Below, piece after piece: positions 52,863-64,000 of a DNA stretch of 64,000 bases. Below the pieces are notes generated by a model that saw only the letters and a program-made list of their open reading frames with translations, was not told where the DNA came from and made no database searches. The stretch lies in NCBI RefSeq assembly GCF_014905175.1, contig NC_057789.1:26532555-26596554 (forward strand), read 5' to 3'. Both the position numbers and the translations under genes were made by a program. The stretch is from Aphidius gifuensis. Lineage: Eukaryota; Arthropoda; Insecta; Hymenoptera; Braconidae. Position 1 is the stretch's first letter; the number at the start of each line of letters is the position of its first letter.

Positions 52863-53792
52863 TTTTATTATATTAAATTAATTATTGTTTTATATTAAAA
52901 ATTAACAACAAAATGTTTTTTATTTACGTATTTTCTACGTTTTTATTTATTTACTTGTGACAGCTGTAGACAGCTGTGATTGTGTGTCTCAAAATGGCCG
53001 ACAACAATTCACTAACGCCCTCTTTCAAATAAAAAAATAAAAGAGAAAGTAAAAAAAAAAAATGGCAGAAAAAAATAATAATAAAATAAAAAAAAAAAAA
53101 TATCTATTCAGCCATTTTTATTTTTATCCCATTTATTTCCCGCAAATTTTAGCAATATAATTTTCTCTCAATTATCGTAAAACAATTTACTTTCCAAGTA
53201 ATGTATAAATATTTTTTGGCATTTTTTCTAAATTATAACTGTAATCAATCACGAGTGTTACTGACCATTTTATTGGATAACTTGGATTCATCAATGACCT
53301 TGTAAACATAGAGTCATTTTGTTGTTGAGGCATATTTTTTTTTTTTTATTTTCTAGTTCCATCTTTTTCGTGCGTCGTTGATTCGTGCGTGAATTAAGAA
53401 AAAGAAAGTAAAATTTAATCGTGTAAACGCAACAGGCGGCTGTTGTTTATTGTGGGAGAAATAATTTCAGTATCTTTTATCTTGTAAGATGACGGAAATG
53501 TACGCTTGTGGACCATCAAAAATAATCTTCCTAAAATTTCCATAAAAAACAATACACAAAACTATGTAAACACAAAAACATTGAGAAATTTTAGGCTATC
53601 TTGAAAACGCCATCCACGTTTTGTCTATTTTTAACTTAATTATAATAAAATTAAATTAATGTTATTTAATATTATTATTATTATTAAATGATAAATAATA
53701 TAATAAATTTTGTTAAAAAAAATTTATGACGCCAAAAATATTTGTTAAAATTTCTTTGTTGTTGTGATTTTCTTTTTTTTTTTGTGGGAAAA
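52863..53792. promoter_or_regulatory. divergent promoter region, SYF2 (-) / ZAD gene (+)
   Basis: 930 bp between two start codons. Likely SYF2 promoter sequence is at about 52940-53030 (GACAGCTGTAGACAGCTGTG, AAAATGGCCGACAACA). A second ordinary-composition patch at about 53360-53520 may serve the ZAD gene. The rest is AT-rich. Confidence 0.45.
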
Positions 53793-55350
53793 ATGGAAGA
53801 TAATTTACAAACAAATTCTGTTTGTCGTTTGTGTGGGATACAGACAATTGATACAACTGTTGTTAATTTATTTGATACAGATCAAAGATATCTTCATCAA
53901 ATCCACACAATTTTTCCAATTTACGTAAGAATATTTTAATTATTTTCAACAAAAAAAGATTGCTTCTGATAAGAGTCAAGTGTTATCTCTTTATTTCAAT
54001 TTTTTTTTGTCATTTATTGAGTAGCTAAAAATTAAATAAATAAATTTTTATTTTCACCAGGTACATGCTTGTGAACCTCTGCCAAAAACAATGTGTCACA
54101 TTTGTTGTCAACGACTTGATTCAACTTACAAATTTTACACAGCAGTTTTACAGACAGACAATAATTTCAAGGAGAAATTAATTTGGATGAAAAAGAGTAA
54201 AACACCATTTAAAAAAAATGGTATTACAATGGTCACACTTGACAATAATAATATTAAAACAGAAGTTGAAGAACGTATTGATGAAACTGATAATATTGTT
54301 ATGAACAATAAAAGTATATCACCAACAAATTCACTTGAATCCGTAATTGAATTAGAAAATAGTAGTTCATCAAATTCAATTGAAACAATAATTTTAACAG
54401 ATTCAAGTGAATCAGTATCATCAAATTGTGATGATGAAATTATCATTGAAAATCCCAACAACCCTTCAACTATTAAAAGCCAATTAATAAATTCACAAAA
54501 TTCCCAAAATGATAAAGAAATAATATCATTATTTAAACTTAAAAATAAATTAGAAGAATTCAATAATAATAATAATAATTCAGATAATATATTTAACAAT
54601 AGTAATAATAAAAAATTACAAATTGATACTATTAAAAAAAATTTATTTTTATCACCATCAACAAAATGTGAAAAAAAAAAAACAATAAGAACACGTGATA
54701 TTGAAAATGAAATTCATGATCGTCAAGTACAGTCAAATTTTATATTAGAAATACCAAATACAATTGATAATAAAAATTCACATTTAAAAAAAAAATTATC
54801 ACCAATATTACATTTAAAAAATTCAATTAATTTATTTGAAAATAGATCACCCCTACGTAGACCACGTAATTTGTTAGATAAAAAAAAATATAAATCTAAA
54901 ATTGATAAAAATAGTCATATTAAAAATATAATAAGTATGTTAAAAAATGATAAAAAATTACAAAAACATGCTGAAGTTAAAATTGATAAATTAAATATTA
55001 AAAAACTTGATGATAATTTAAAGAAGTCATTAATTAATTCAACAGTTGATGTTAAAAATTGTATTAAAATTGAAAAATATGATGATAAAAGTTCAAATTA
55101 TTCATTGAGAATAACAAAAAATGGTTCAATACAAAAACCAATGACTAAAATTGTTCAAAAAAAATATAAATTACGTGCTAATAATGAGGATAAAAAAGAA
55201 TTGAGGTCAGGAAAGTTACTTGTCATTAAGAGTGATGATAAATGTTTAAATTTAAAAACAAAACATAATTACATTTGTAAATTGTGCTGCGAAAAATTTA
55301 GTAGTAGAGAAATTCTTAGACTTCATCCATGCTACTGTGAGACACGATAA
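53793..55350 (+). CDS. ZAD-domain zinc-finger protein with one C-terminal finger
   Basis: Two exons, 53793-53924 and 54061-55350 (phase 0), 473 aa. The N-terminal ZAD (zinc-finger associated domain) is shown by VCRLCG near residue 11 and the second Cys pair MCHICCQRLDSTYKFY, spread over both exons as usual. Most of exon 2 encodes a disordered, lysine/asparagine/serine-rich linker of about 330 residues. The only finger is at the very end: YICKLCCEKFSSREILRLH followed by PCYC, a C2HC-like pattern and not a full C2H2 array. ZAD proteins are a large arthropod-specific transcription-factor family; ZAD mediates dimerisation. Most members have several C2H2 fingers, so this one is atypical. I cannot name an orthologue. 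Confidence 0.85.
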
Positions 55351-56419
55351 ATATTATTAACTTGATATTAATTTCATGATAAGATAATGATAATATAATA
55401 CTCTTAGATATTTTATTTTCATCAACATTCTATATTTAATAGCAATAATTATCATTATCACTTTTTAGCAACAAACGATAATCAATTAGTTTTTTTTTTT
55501 TTCTTTTCACTTAACGAAAATATTAGATTATATTTAAAAATTTAATCATTTTATGATATGCGAGCAAATTGCTGGTTAAATTTGATCCATTTTTTCTTTT
55601 GTTTTTTTTTAGTTAAAACAATAATCACAAGGTAAATTGTTTTAACATGATTTACAAAAGAAAAAAGAGAAAGAAATATACAATTATTTGAATATTTATT
55701 TACACTTTATGATTTTTTAAAATTATAATATGTTTTTCATAATTTTAACGTTTGTTTTTTGAATAATATATTTATAAATTACTTAAAAAAGAATATACCA
55801 TTGGATAACAAAAACGTTAAAAAAAGAGAATGTATATTTACATTATAGTTTATAGTTTAAGTTGCTAGAAAAAATAATAAAAAAAAAAAATTTTAGATAA
55901 ATAATTATATTTAATTAATAATTAAGTATATAGCTTGTTGAATATTTAATTAATTAAAAATTTTATATTTATTTAAATATAACTAATGTATAAAAATAAA
56001 CTTCATCTAATTCAAACTTGTATGATTTTTGTTGTTTATATTTATTTTATTTTTGATTTTATAAAAATAAAAATTAGTTTAAACAAAATAAAAAATTTTG
56101 TAAAAGTTTTTAATAATTTTAATTTTATTTAATAATTTTTTTTAATAATATTAATTTTATTAATTATTATAATTATTATTCAGGTTTCAGCGACTGAATT
56201 CTTAAAGGCAAGTTTACAAATATTTATGTCGCTGTATTATTTTTTTTTTCTCTGTCTTCAATGGCGCTCTCTCTTTGCCTCTCCCCAATGGACAGTCATT
56301 TTTTTTTTAATAAACACTTGAAAACAACAAACAAACAATACAATGTCTAGTAACGCCAAAATGACCGGATTAAATATAATTGTTTTGTTTATTAATTAGA
56401 AAGTTCATTCAGCGTTAAA
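55351..56419. other. intergenic, ZAD gene / CEP162
   Basis: AT-rich 3' flank of the ZAD gene. The segment at about 56240-56420, before the CEP162-like ATG, is richer in C/G and is its likely promoter and leader. No gene seen. Confidence 0.5.
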
Positions 56420-59400
56420 ATGACTGAAGGAATACAAGAACTTGATCAAGACGAAAGTGTAAGTAATAACTTGAATAATTATTTTATCTGATTTCTTTAA
56501 ATAATTCTTTAAAACATCATTATAAACTTTAACAATCATTGTTGATATTTTAAATATTTAAATAATCATTTAATTAACAATAAGTACTTTCTTTCTGTTT
56601 TTTTGTTGATGGAAATCCCTTTTTTTTTTGTTTGTCTCAGTCAATGTACTATATTGTGTTGAACTGTAGATTTGATTGATTTTTTCTTTTTTTCTTTTTT
56701 TTTTGCATTAAATTTATTATCTCTTGGCTTTTTGAGGCGTGGATGTTTTTTATTGCCATCATTGGATTATAAAGTTCTATAAATATTAATTTTTCTTAAT
56801 TTCATTTAGCTTGAGATTGCTGAAGAGGACAGTATCAACACATCATTGAGTATCAGCATTAGTGATGAATGCACAAATAAATCTATAAAATCATCAAGAA
56901 ATTTAGATCAACTGGATATTAATCAGACACCATTGACACATCATGATCATCATCAACATGAATCAAAATTAATCCAAGAAAATGAATGTTTAAAATATCC
57001 AGACACTCGTCTTGGTTGTAAAAAATCAGATGTTATGTCTATGGCATCACCAGACATTCCATCATCAATGAAAGAATTTCTTGCTAAAGAAAAACTCTGC
57101 CAGACAAATGTAAGTGTTTTCGTGTTATCTTTACAAATTGCAGATAAAAAGAATAGTTGTATAATTTTTTTTTTTCATTATTAACAGGGATTACCAAAGA
57201 GTGAAGTGGAAAACAAGGACAAAGATGATACACTTTGTGATTTATTTGCTTCATCAGCATTTAGCAAATATCACTCAGATCTTGAGAATGCAACTGATGA
57301 AGATTTTGGTAGTATTTTAGAAGAAATGAGTAAAATTGCTGAAGAATTAAGTCCAAATTCAGCACCAGATCGTACAAAATCTGGTAATTCAACAAAAAAT
57401 CAAACAGAAGAAGAAAAATCAGTTGAAGAACTTCTTGAAGAAGCTGAAAAATTAGTTCGTAAAAATATTTGTTTATCAAAAAATTCATCTGGTACTGATA
57501 CTGTTATACAATTATTTGATAAAACAAATAATAATCGTGTTAAAATGTTAGAAGATGATATATTTAATATAATTGAACATGGTGTTGATAAAAAAATCCA
57601 TAAAAAATATATTAAAAGTCCAAAAGTTGATAAAAAAAATACAGATAGTCCTGACTTTCATATTTTATTTGAAAATTTAAAGCTACCATTATCATTAGAA
57701 AATCAAAAGAAAAAATTTGATGATAATAAAATTGAAGTATCAAGTAGTTCAGATTTAGATGATCCAATTGAGCGACATTCAGTGTCTGATGATAAAAATA
57801 AATTAGATAAACAACATGATGATAATGAAAATTTACAAAAAGAATTAACTGATGCTGATAAAGATTTTTTTGATAGTTTATTACGTCGTTCACGTGAAAA
57901 AATTGAAGGTGGATTAACAGATAGTCCAAGTTTTGATCAAGAAGACTTTTCACATTTTATTAAAATACTTGAACGACAAACAGATACAAATAGTAATAAT
58001 AATACTAATAATCCATGTGAAGCTAATGATGATAATTTAAAGAATGAATATCCAGAAAAAGAAATAACTCAAATATTAGAAAATGAAGCTAAAAAAATTA
58101 ATAAAGCTAAAAATAAACATGAATTTAATGATTCTGATTCAAGCAATGATTATTCTGTTAAAATAAAAACAACAATAACGAATGACACAAATAAATATGT
58201 CAATAAAAATAAAGGTGAAATAATAAAAGTATCAAATTCACAAAATGATTTGTATAATGTTGGTTTAACACCACGTCTTGAATTATTTGCCGATGAAATA
58301 CCAAAATTAATTGCTGAAAAAGCATCAACAGATAAACAACAAATTACAGATCTACAAAATGATGATAAAAATAAAATATTAAATCATGATGATAAAGAAA
58401 TAACAACTGTATTTTCATTGAGTTTAAATGATGATAAAAATAACAATCGAAAGTCTTCAATTCAAGATGATAAAAAATTGATTAAAAAAACTAAAACACT
58501 TGGACCATCAAAGAGTTATGATCAACTTCCAAAACCAAGTACTTCTTTTAGATCTTCACTTGATGATATTAGACCTACAAAATCAGCTGATGTTGGTAAA
58601 AGAATTAATTTATATTCAAAAAATCCAATACAAAAATCTCAATTGTTAACGAAAAATTTATCATCATATGGATCAAAAGTAAAATTTTCAATAAAACCAA
58701 CATTACAAAAGCCAACAGTGTTAAATAAAAATTCACAACGTAATAAAAATCCAGAAACAATTGTTAAACAATCATTGGCTAATGTTGAAACAAGAAAAAA
58801 TTATACAAAACAAGATTTCGAAATAATGTATCAAGAAGAAAAGCATAAAAATGCATTATTAAAAAATCAAATTGAATCAGAAGCAAAATTGTATAAACAA
58901 CAAATACAAAGTATGAGAAATTCATTTGAAGAAGAATTATTTGCATTAAAAAAACAAACAATAATACAAAAATCTAAAATTGATGAATTATCATTAAATT
59001 TAAATGATAATAATTCAAATAAAAATCAAATAGCTGAAATAAATAATTCAGATAATAAAATAATGTTATTTGAAAAAGAACTTGAAAGACAAGAAAATGT
59101 TATTTTAACATATGAAAATGAGAATAAAAAGCTACTAATTGAAACAAAAAGACTTAATGAAGAATTAAAAATACAAGAGTTGAAACAATTAAATAAAAAT
59201 AAGCCAATAATTGTTGATGACAGTGTTAATGATGATAAAATAAAAATATTAACAGATCAAATAAAAGATTTAAAAGAAGAAATTTTAAAATTAAATATTG
59301 AAATAACTGATTTACGAGCTAAAAATTCTGATTTGATAATGAACAATGATGATTTGAGTCAACAAATAAGTTTATCACAAGAAGAATTGTCAATGTTTAA

Positions 59401-61057
59401 ACAACAATTAACAACAAAAGATAAATTTATAACTGAAAGATTAAAATCAATGAGTATACATGAAATGGAAACACGACGTAAAATGGAAGAATTAAAAATT
59501 GAATTAACAAGTAAAACTGAAAAGCTAAAATTAACAAAATGTGAATTTGATAAATTTCAAAATGCCATAATACCACTTGAAAATGAATTAATTGATTTAC
59601 GTACAAAAGAAAAAAGTTATATTGAAAAATTATCAATATCAAAAAGTCATGTTGAACGTGAAAAAGTATTAACACAAAAATTAAAAGATCAAGTTATTCT
59701 TGATAATAAAAAAATACTTGATTTAAATCGTCAAGTTCGTGAAATGGAAAGAATATTAAAACGTAAAAATCCAGATTCAGTATCAGCTCTAATATTAACA
59801 GCAAAATCAGATAATGAAAAGTTAAATTTAGAAAAAGTTAAACTACTTGAAGATAGAATAGCAACACTGGAAAATGAAAATAAAGCAAATGAATTTACAA
59901 ATCAAGAAAAATTAACAGAGTTACAAGCAAAATTTAATGAAATGAAAAATAAATATTCAGCTCAAGTTTATGAGCTTGAGGATAAATTAAATAAATCATG
60001 TATTAAAGATGTCAAAGTTAAACTTGACATGTCAACTCAAACAATTGAAAAAAATATGGAAAATAAATCAGTTGATGCTAGACGTGATGATAAAATTGAC
60101 AACAAAGATGATAAAAAAGAATCCAAAAATATAAAAGCTATAAATTTAAAATCACAAAATCATAAAGAAGATACACATCTTGTTGCAACAATACGAGGAT
60201 TACAATTAGAATTAACAAATAAAGATAAAACATTATTAAAATTAACAAAAGAAATACAAGAATTACAAAAAACAAATCGTCGTTTACAAAAAGAACGTGA
60301 AAAATTATTACATGATCGTCGTAATAATGAAAAATCACGTACAATAATTAGTCACAATAAAATCCATGAAACAAATGATCATAATTCAAATATTTATAAT
60401 GGACAAAATAAATTAACAAATTCAAATCAAAAGCTATATGATCCACTTGAATATTCAGAAAATAATAATACAGCTAGTATTGAAAAATTAAAATTAGAAA
60501 ATGACAATTTAAAAATTGAAATAAACAAAATAAATAAAGATTTTGATGCATTAAAAAATCGTAGATTACATGATTTAAATATTCTTCAAGAAGAACATGA
60601 ACGTGAAATTGATAATATTGTCAAAGAATACAGTGATAAATTATTTGATTCAAATATAATTAAATTACAAGGACAAATAAATACCCAAGCATCAATAATA
60701 TCACATTTAAAAGGACAAATTGAAAAGCTACGTGATTATAAAGAACAAGTTGTTGTGCTAAAAGTTGAAAGAGAACATTTGGAAAATAAAATTAAAATTC
60801 TAAGTGAAAAAAATAAATATTTAACGACACCTGAAACACAACAATTACAATATTTACAAGATAAAATATTAATATTACAACAACGTCATGAAAATCGTGA
60901 AAAAACATTGCAAAATTTAATACGTGATTTGTTGAGAAATAAAAAACAATGCAATGATTGTAAAGATGACAATGATAAAAATAAAAAATTGTGTTATTTT
61001 CGTCAAGAGCTAGATAATATTTTAGTCATGTTACAAGGAATATCAAGTGTCCATTGA
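56420..61057 (+). CDS. CEP162: centrosomal coiled-coil protein, CEP162-like
   Basis: Exons: 56420-56458 (13 codons), 56810-57109, 57188-61057; all phase 0, 1402 aa. The N-terminal 550 or so residues are acidic, asparagine/lysine-rich and disordered. From about residue 640 onward it is nearly continuous coiled coil. The C-terminal part (NIIKLQGQINTQASIISHLK, QRHENREKTLQNLIRDLL, then FRQELDNILVMLQG) resembles the end of vertebrate CEP162, as does the total length (human about 1403 aa). CEP162 is a microtubule-binding protein at centriole distal ends that promotes assembly of the ciliary transition zone. In an insect it would act in ciliated sensory neurons and sperm. The family call rests mainly on the C-terminus. 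Generic coiled-coil similarity is the main risk. The first exon and intron were chosen because ATG, GTAAGT and acceptor line up in phase. Confidence 0.65.
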
Positions 61058-62501
61058 TATTTGACTTGTCAATAATTTATTCATAATATTTATTGTGATA
61101 ATTTTTAAAAATTTTTTAATAATAATGTCTTAAAATATATCATTATGTTTTTATCGAAAAAAAATAATAGAATAATGTCTGATGGAAAAAAAAAATAGCC
61201 AAATAATGCGTTTTACTCTATTTTTTTTTTTTGAAAAATTATTTGGACGTCCAATTGATCCATCCTAAAATATTGAGGGATATAAAAAATATAAAAATAA
61301 ATAATTCTTTATGTAAAATTAATTTAACGATTTATTGGAATCATTGCCAAAGATTACAAGTTAAAATAATGATTCAAAAGTTTTTTTTCTGTTGATGAAA
61401 AACTTAAATAATTTATTAAATTAAATAATTGCCATTTTACAAAAAGAAATAAAAACATAATATAAAAAAAAAATAACCGGCCAAATGAAAAATTCTTCCA
61501 ACTTTTCAGTTGTATAAATTTACGTTAATTATTTTTTTATTTAAACTGTAAATAATGCAGATGTATTTAGAGTACTATCAAAACTGTTTGTTATATTATC
61601 AAAAAAAAAAAATATTTCAACAGTTTAAAAAATTGTATTTTGTTTAAAAATTTCGCCAAGTCAACGAATTTGTTTTTATAATTTTTTGTATTAATTATTT
61701 TTTCCTTAATTAGTTTTGAAATAGATTAATATTAATTATAATTTATTTATCGTTGAATATTGCACAAACAAAATAATAATGTTCAACGATTAATTTCAGT
61801 ATTGCACGATTTAAAAATATACTCATTTTTTACATGACACTTTAGGATTAATTAATTAAATAAAAGACATACAAATGTACAAACTCTTCTTAAAATAAAT
61901 TAAATTACTATTCGTCCAATTTAATTATTGCTTTTATTATTTATAAAAAATAAATAATAAATAAATGTTCCTTTGTTTATTTTTAATGAATAAATTTTTT
62001 TTTCCATTACTAATATGATTTTAAATATTCCTTCTTAAATTAAAAGAGAAAAAAAATAAATAAAACAATTTATTTATATATTTTTCTAATGATTTTTAGA
62101 TTTATTTATAATTTTTTTTTAAGCCTTATCGATAAAAAAAAAAGAGGAGGAACGAGTATTGCGCAGTTTAGATTTGCGCAAGTTTGTGCCTTAACATTAT
62201 TTTAACAGTTAAAAATAATAAATAATTATTAAATAAATAAATGTATTTATCAAAAGTAAAGTAAACATAGTATTTTAATTGTTTTCTATTACATATATTC
62301 TCTTTTTGCAATTTTTAATTGTCGACGACAAATAGTTTAATTGGAAACACACCTTAATTCTAACCGGTCATCATAATAACGAGATGAATAATTATCAGAT
62401 GGTGTATCAATAATTTGTAAACATCAACAAATTAATTTAAGCATGTACTGGACTTGGTGAATATTAAAATCGTTGTGTTATCATAAAACAAATAAAATAA
62501 A
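61058..62501. other. intergenic, CEP162-like / ZNF385-like
   Basis: AT-rich, no coding signal. It holds the CEP162-like 3' untranslated region. A slightly more complex stretch at about 62130-62200 and 62320-62480 is the likely promoter of the downstream zinc-finger gene. Confidence 0.5.
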
Positions 62502-63928
62502 ATGTCAAAAATAAATATGATTGAAAATCCAGAAGTCCCAGGTAACCATGGTACTTTGTATACAAAAATTATCAATTGTTTTGTTTTTTATCTTGAATAA
62601 GTAGTAATTTAATTGTACAGGTTTTGAAGTAAGTTTACCACCAATGCCACCACCTCCACCACCACCAATAATATCAAGAAAACATCCAAATGATTTGATT
62701 AAACAAACAACTTTAGCAGTTCCAAGCTTGCCCATTGCACCAGGAATAACACTCGTTGACAGTCAACCAATATTACCAAATGAACAAGTTGGTTTTGATA
62801 ATATTTTAGAACCACAAAGTCAAGTAACACCATGGTGGATACCAGAAGAAAATGAAGAAATAAACAATTATCAATGGCTTGATAATAATCAAGTTAACAA
62901 TGTCTTGAACAACATAAACAATGACATTAAAACAAATCAAAAAAATGTAAAAAGAAAAATTGAAAATGTTGATGCTGCTGAAGATGCACGTTAGTTAATT
63001 TATCATTTATAATTTCATTCAAGATGAAAGTAAAAAAAAAAAATAATATCCTACATGTTTTTATTTTTAATTAACAGAATTAGTTGCATGTGCCCAAAAA
63101 GAACTTGCTGCTCTTATGGAACCACTCAAGTGTAATCTTTGCAATGCAATTGTAAGAATTATTTAATTTATATTAATTTATTAGCTAAATAATAACAATT
63201 AAATATATTTTACTTTAGATGAACTCAACACCTCAGGCTAAATTACATTATGATGGTAAACCACATCAAAAAAAAGTATCAATGTATCTAAATCAAAGTG
63301 TTAAAAAAATTAAAACTGATGATGTACAAGTGAATAGTACTTCTGCAACTAAAGATAACGACTCATACTGTCAAGTAATATATGCTTTTTATTGTTTTTT
63401 AATTTTTTTATTATATAAATTGTTTATTTTTTCTTAAATTTTAGACATGTAAAGCATGGTTTACATCACAAATTGATGCAGCCCAACATTATGCTGGAAA
63501 AAAACATGCAAAAGCAATTGCTGCAGCATCAAAACAAGAGTACAGTATTGATAATTAATTTAAATTAAAAATAATAAAATAAACTTTAAGTAAATTATTG
63601 GAAATTTATATTTTTAGAAGTCCAAAGAAAATTCAAAGTCAAGTACCAGTTGACCAAACTTGTCTATTGGGTATAGGTTTAAATTTTGTACCTAAAGAAA
63701 CACAAAATTTACTTGTTAAAATTTACTTGTTTAATCAGAAGTTACAAGTTTTACAAGTTTCACCTTTTCTAGTTTCATCAATGTAACCTGGAGCAACAAC
63801 TTATGGTGGTGCATTACGTTGTGAACTTTGTGGTATATCAACAAATCGATTGGATCAATTAGAAACTCATAGACGAGGAACAAAACACATTAAAATGGTC
63901 AAACAAAAAGGACTATTAAATAATAATG
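62502..63928 (+). CDS. U1-type zinc-finger protein, ZNF385/ZNF346/ZMAT-like, 3' incomplete
   Basis: Probable RNA-binding nuclear protein. Exons placed by phase: 62502-62541, 62621-62989, 63078-63151, 63219-63374, 63445-63539, 63618 to an uncertain end, and a segment ending at the donor at 63929. The N-terminus has a proline run followed by an Asn-rich region. Three fingers all fit C-x2-C-x12-H-x5-H: CNLCNAIMNSTPQAKLHYDGKPH, split in phase 0 over two exons; CKAW-containing finger 2 (YCQTC to KKH); and finger 3 (CELCGISTNRLDQLETH, about 63820-63890). Finger pattern and linkers are those of the ZNF385/ZNF346/ZMAT group. Between the exon at 63618 and finger 3, a TAA at 63784-63786 is in the frame of both, so either an intron is hidden here or the gene is broken. 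It probably continues beyond the window. Confidence 0.7.
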
Positions 63929-64000
63929 GTAATTATTAATTTATTATATTTAATTTCAAATAAATTTTTAATATTTTTAATCAATTAAATTTTATCAAAC

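Noticed and set aside
54135..54599. 154-codon minus-strand ORF opposite the ZAD gene
   Set aside because: Antisense shadow of the Ser/Asn-rich linker, no start context or splice partners.
57261..60344. Several minus-strand ORFs opposite the CEP162-like gene
   Set aside because: Leucine/phenylalanine-rich antisense translations of lysine/asparagine-rich coiled-coil codons.
1..64000. Search for CRISPR arrays, integrated viral genes, toxin-antitoxin or other prokaryote-like systems
   Set aside because: Nothing with regular repeats and spacers, no viral protein signatures and no bacterial operon structure. All coding sequence is ordinary spliced insect genes.

Overview
This is a nuclear window from a very AT-rich insect genome. 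Small GT-AG introns of roughly 50-100 bp sit alongside a few introns above 5 kb, and the intergenic DNA is full of A/T homopolymers and TA-rich stretches. The gene content (a ZAD zinc-finger protein, an insect-type BTB protein, an insect-type CLIC, Tab2, a RUNX-family gene) is arthropod. The base composition fits a parasitoid wasp (Hymenoptera, for example Braconidae), but that placement is inference. There are no bacterial or viral genes, no CRISPR array, no rRNA, and no tRNA that I could recognise.

Layout. (1) 86-745, minus: the first two coding exons of a Runt-domain transcription factor that runs off the left edge. (2) 746-18637: a gene-poor stretch of about 17.9 kb between this gene and the divergent MOXD1-like gene, probably cis-regulatory. 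It holds a GC-rich island with three RUNX-type motifs and a fold-back repeat. (3) 18638-28224, plus: an 8-exon copper monooxygenase of the MOXD1 (DBH-like) family with a signal peptide, DOMON domain and all six copper ligands. (4) 29262-31170: a block of about 0.9-1 kb present twice in tandem. (5) 31389-43640: a compact cluster with a C7orf25/UPF0415 homologue (+), a short TTC12-like TPR protein (-), a BTB protein (-), an acidic repeat-containing orphan (-) and CLIC (+, with a 5.5-kb first intron). (6) 45110-45311: a MITE-like element with terminal inverted repeats. (7) 48581-51202, plus: Tab2 (CUE domain, coiled coil, NZF finger), with an overlapping upstream ORF and a well-supported alternative 3' end. 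(8) 51949-52862, minus: the splicing factor SYF2. (9) 53793-55350, plus: a ZAD protein. (10) 56420-61057, plus: a 1402-aa coiled-coil protein, most likely CEP162. (11) 62502 to about 63928, plus: a zinc-finger protein of the ZNF385/ZNF346/ZMAT type with three U1-like C2H2 fingers. It has an in-frame stop or unresolved splice before finger 3 and probably continues past the right edge.

The genes do not form one pathway. They are individually regulated genes for development, innate signalling, splicing and cilia. TTC12 and CEP162 are both cilium-related but are not adjacent. I found no novel multi-gene system. The best leads are the alternative Tab2 C-terminus, the orphan acidic gene, the predicted furin-processed extension of the MOXD1-like enzyme, the tandem duplication, and the broken third finger of the ZNF385-like gene. 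All exon borders were placed by hand from reading frame, phase and GT-AG signals.
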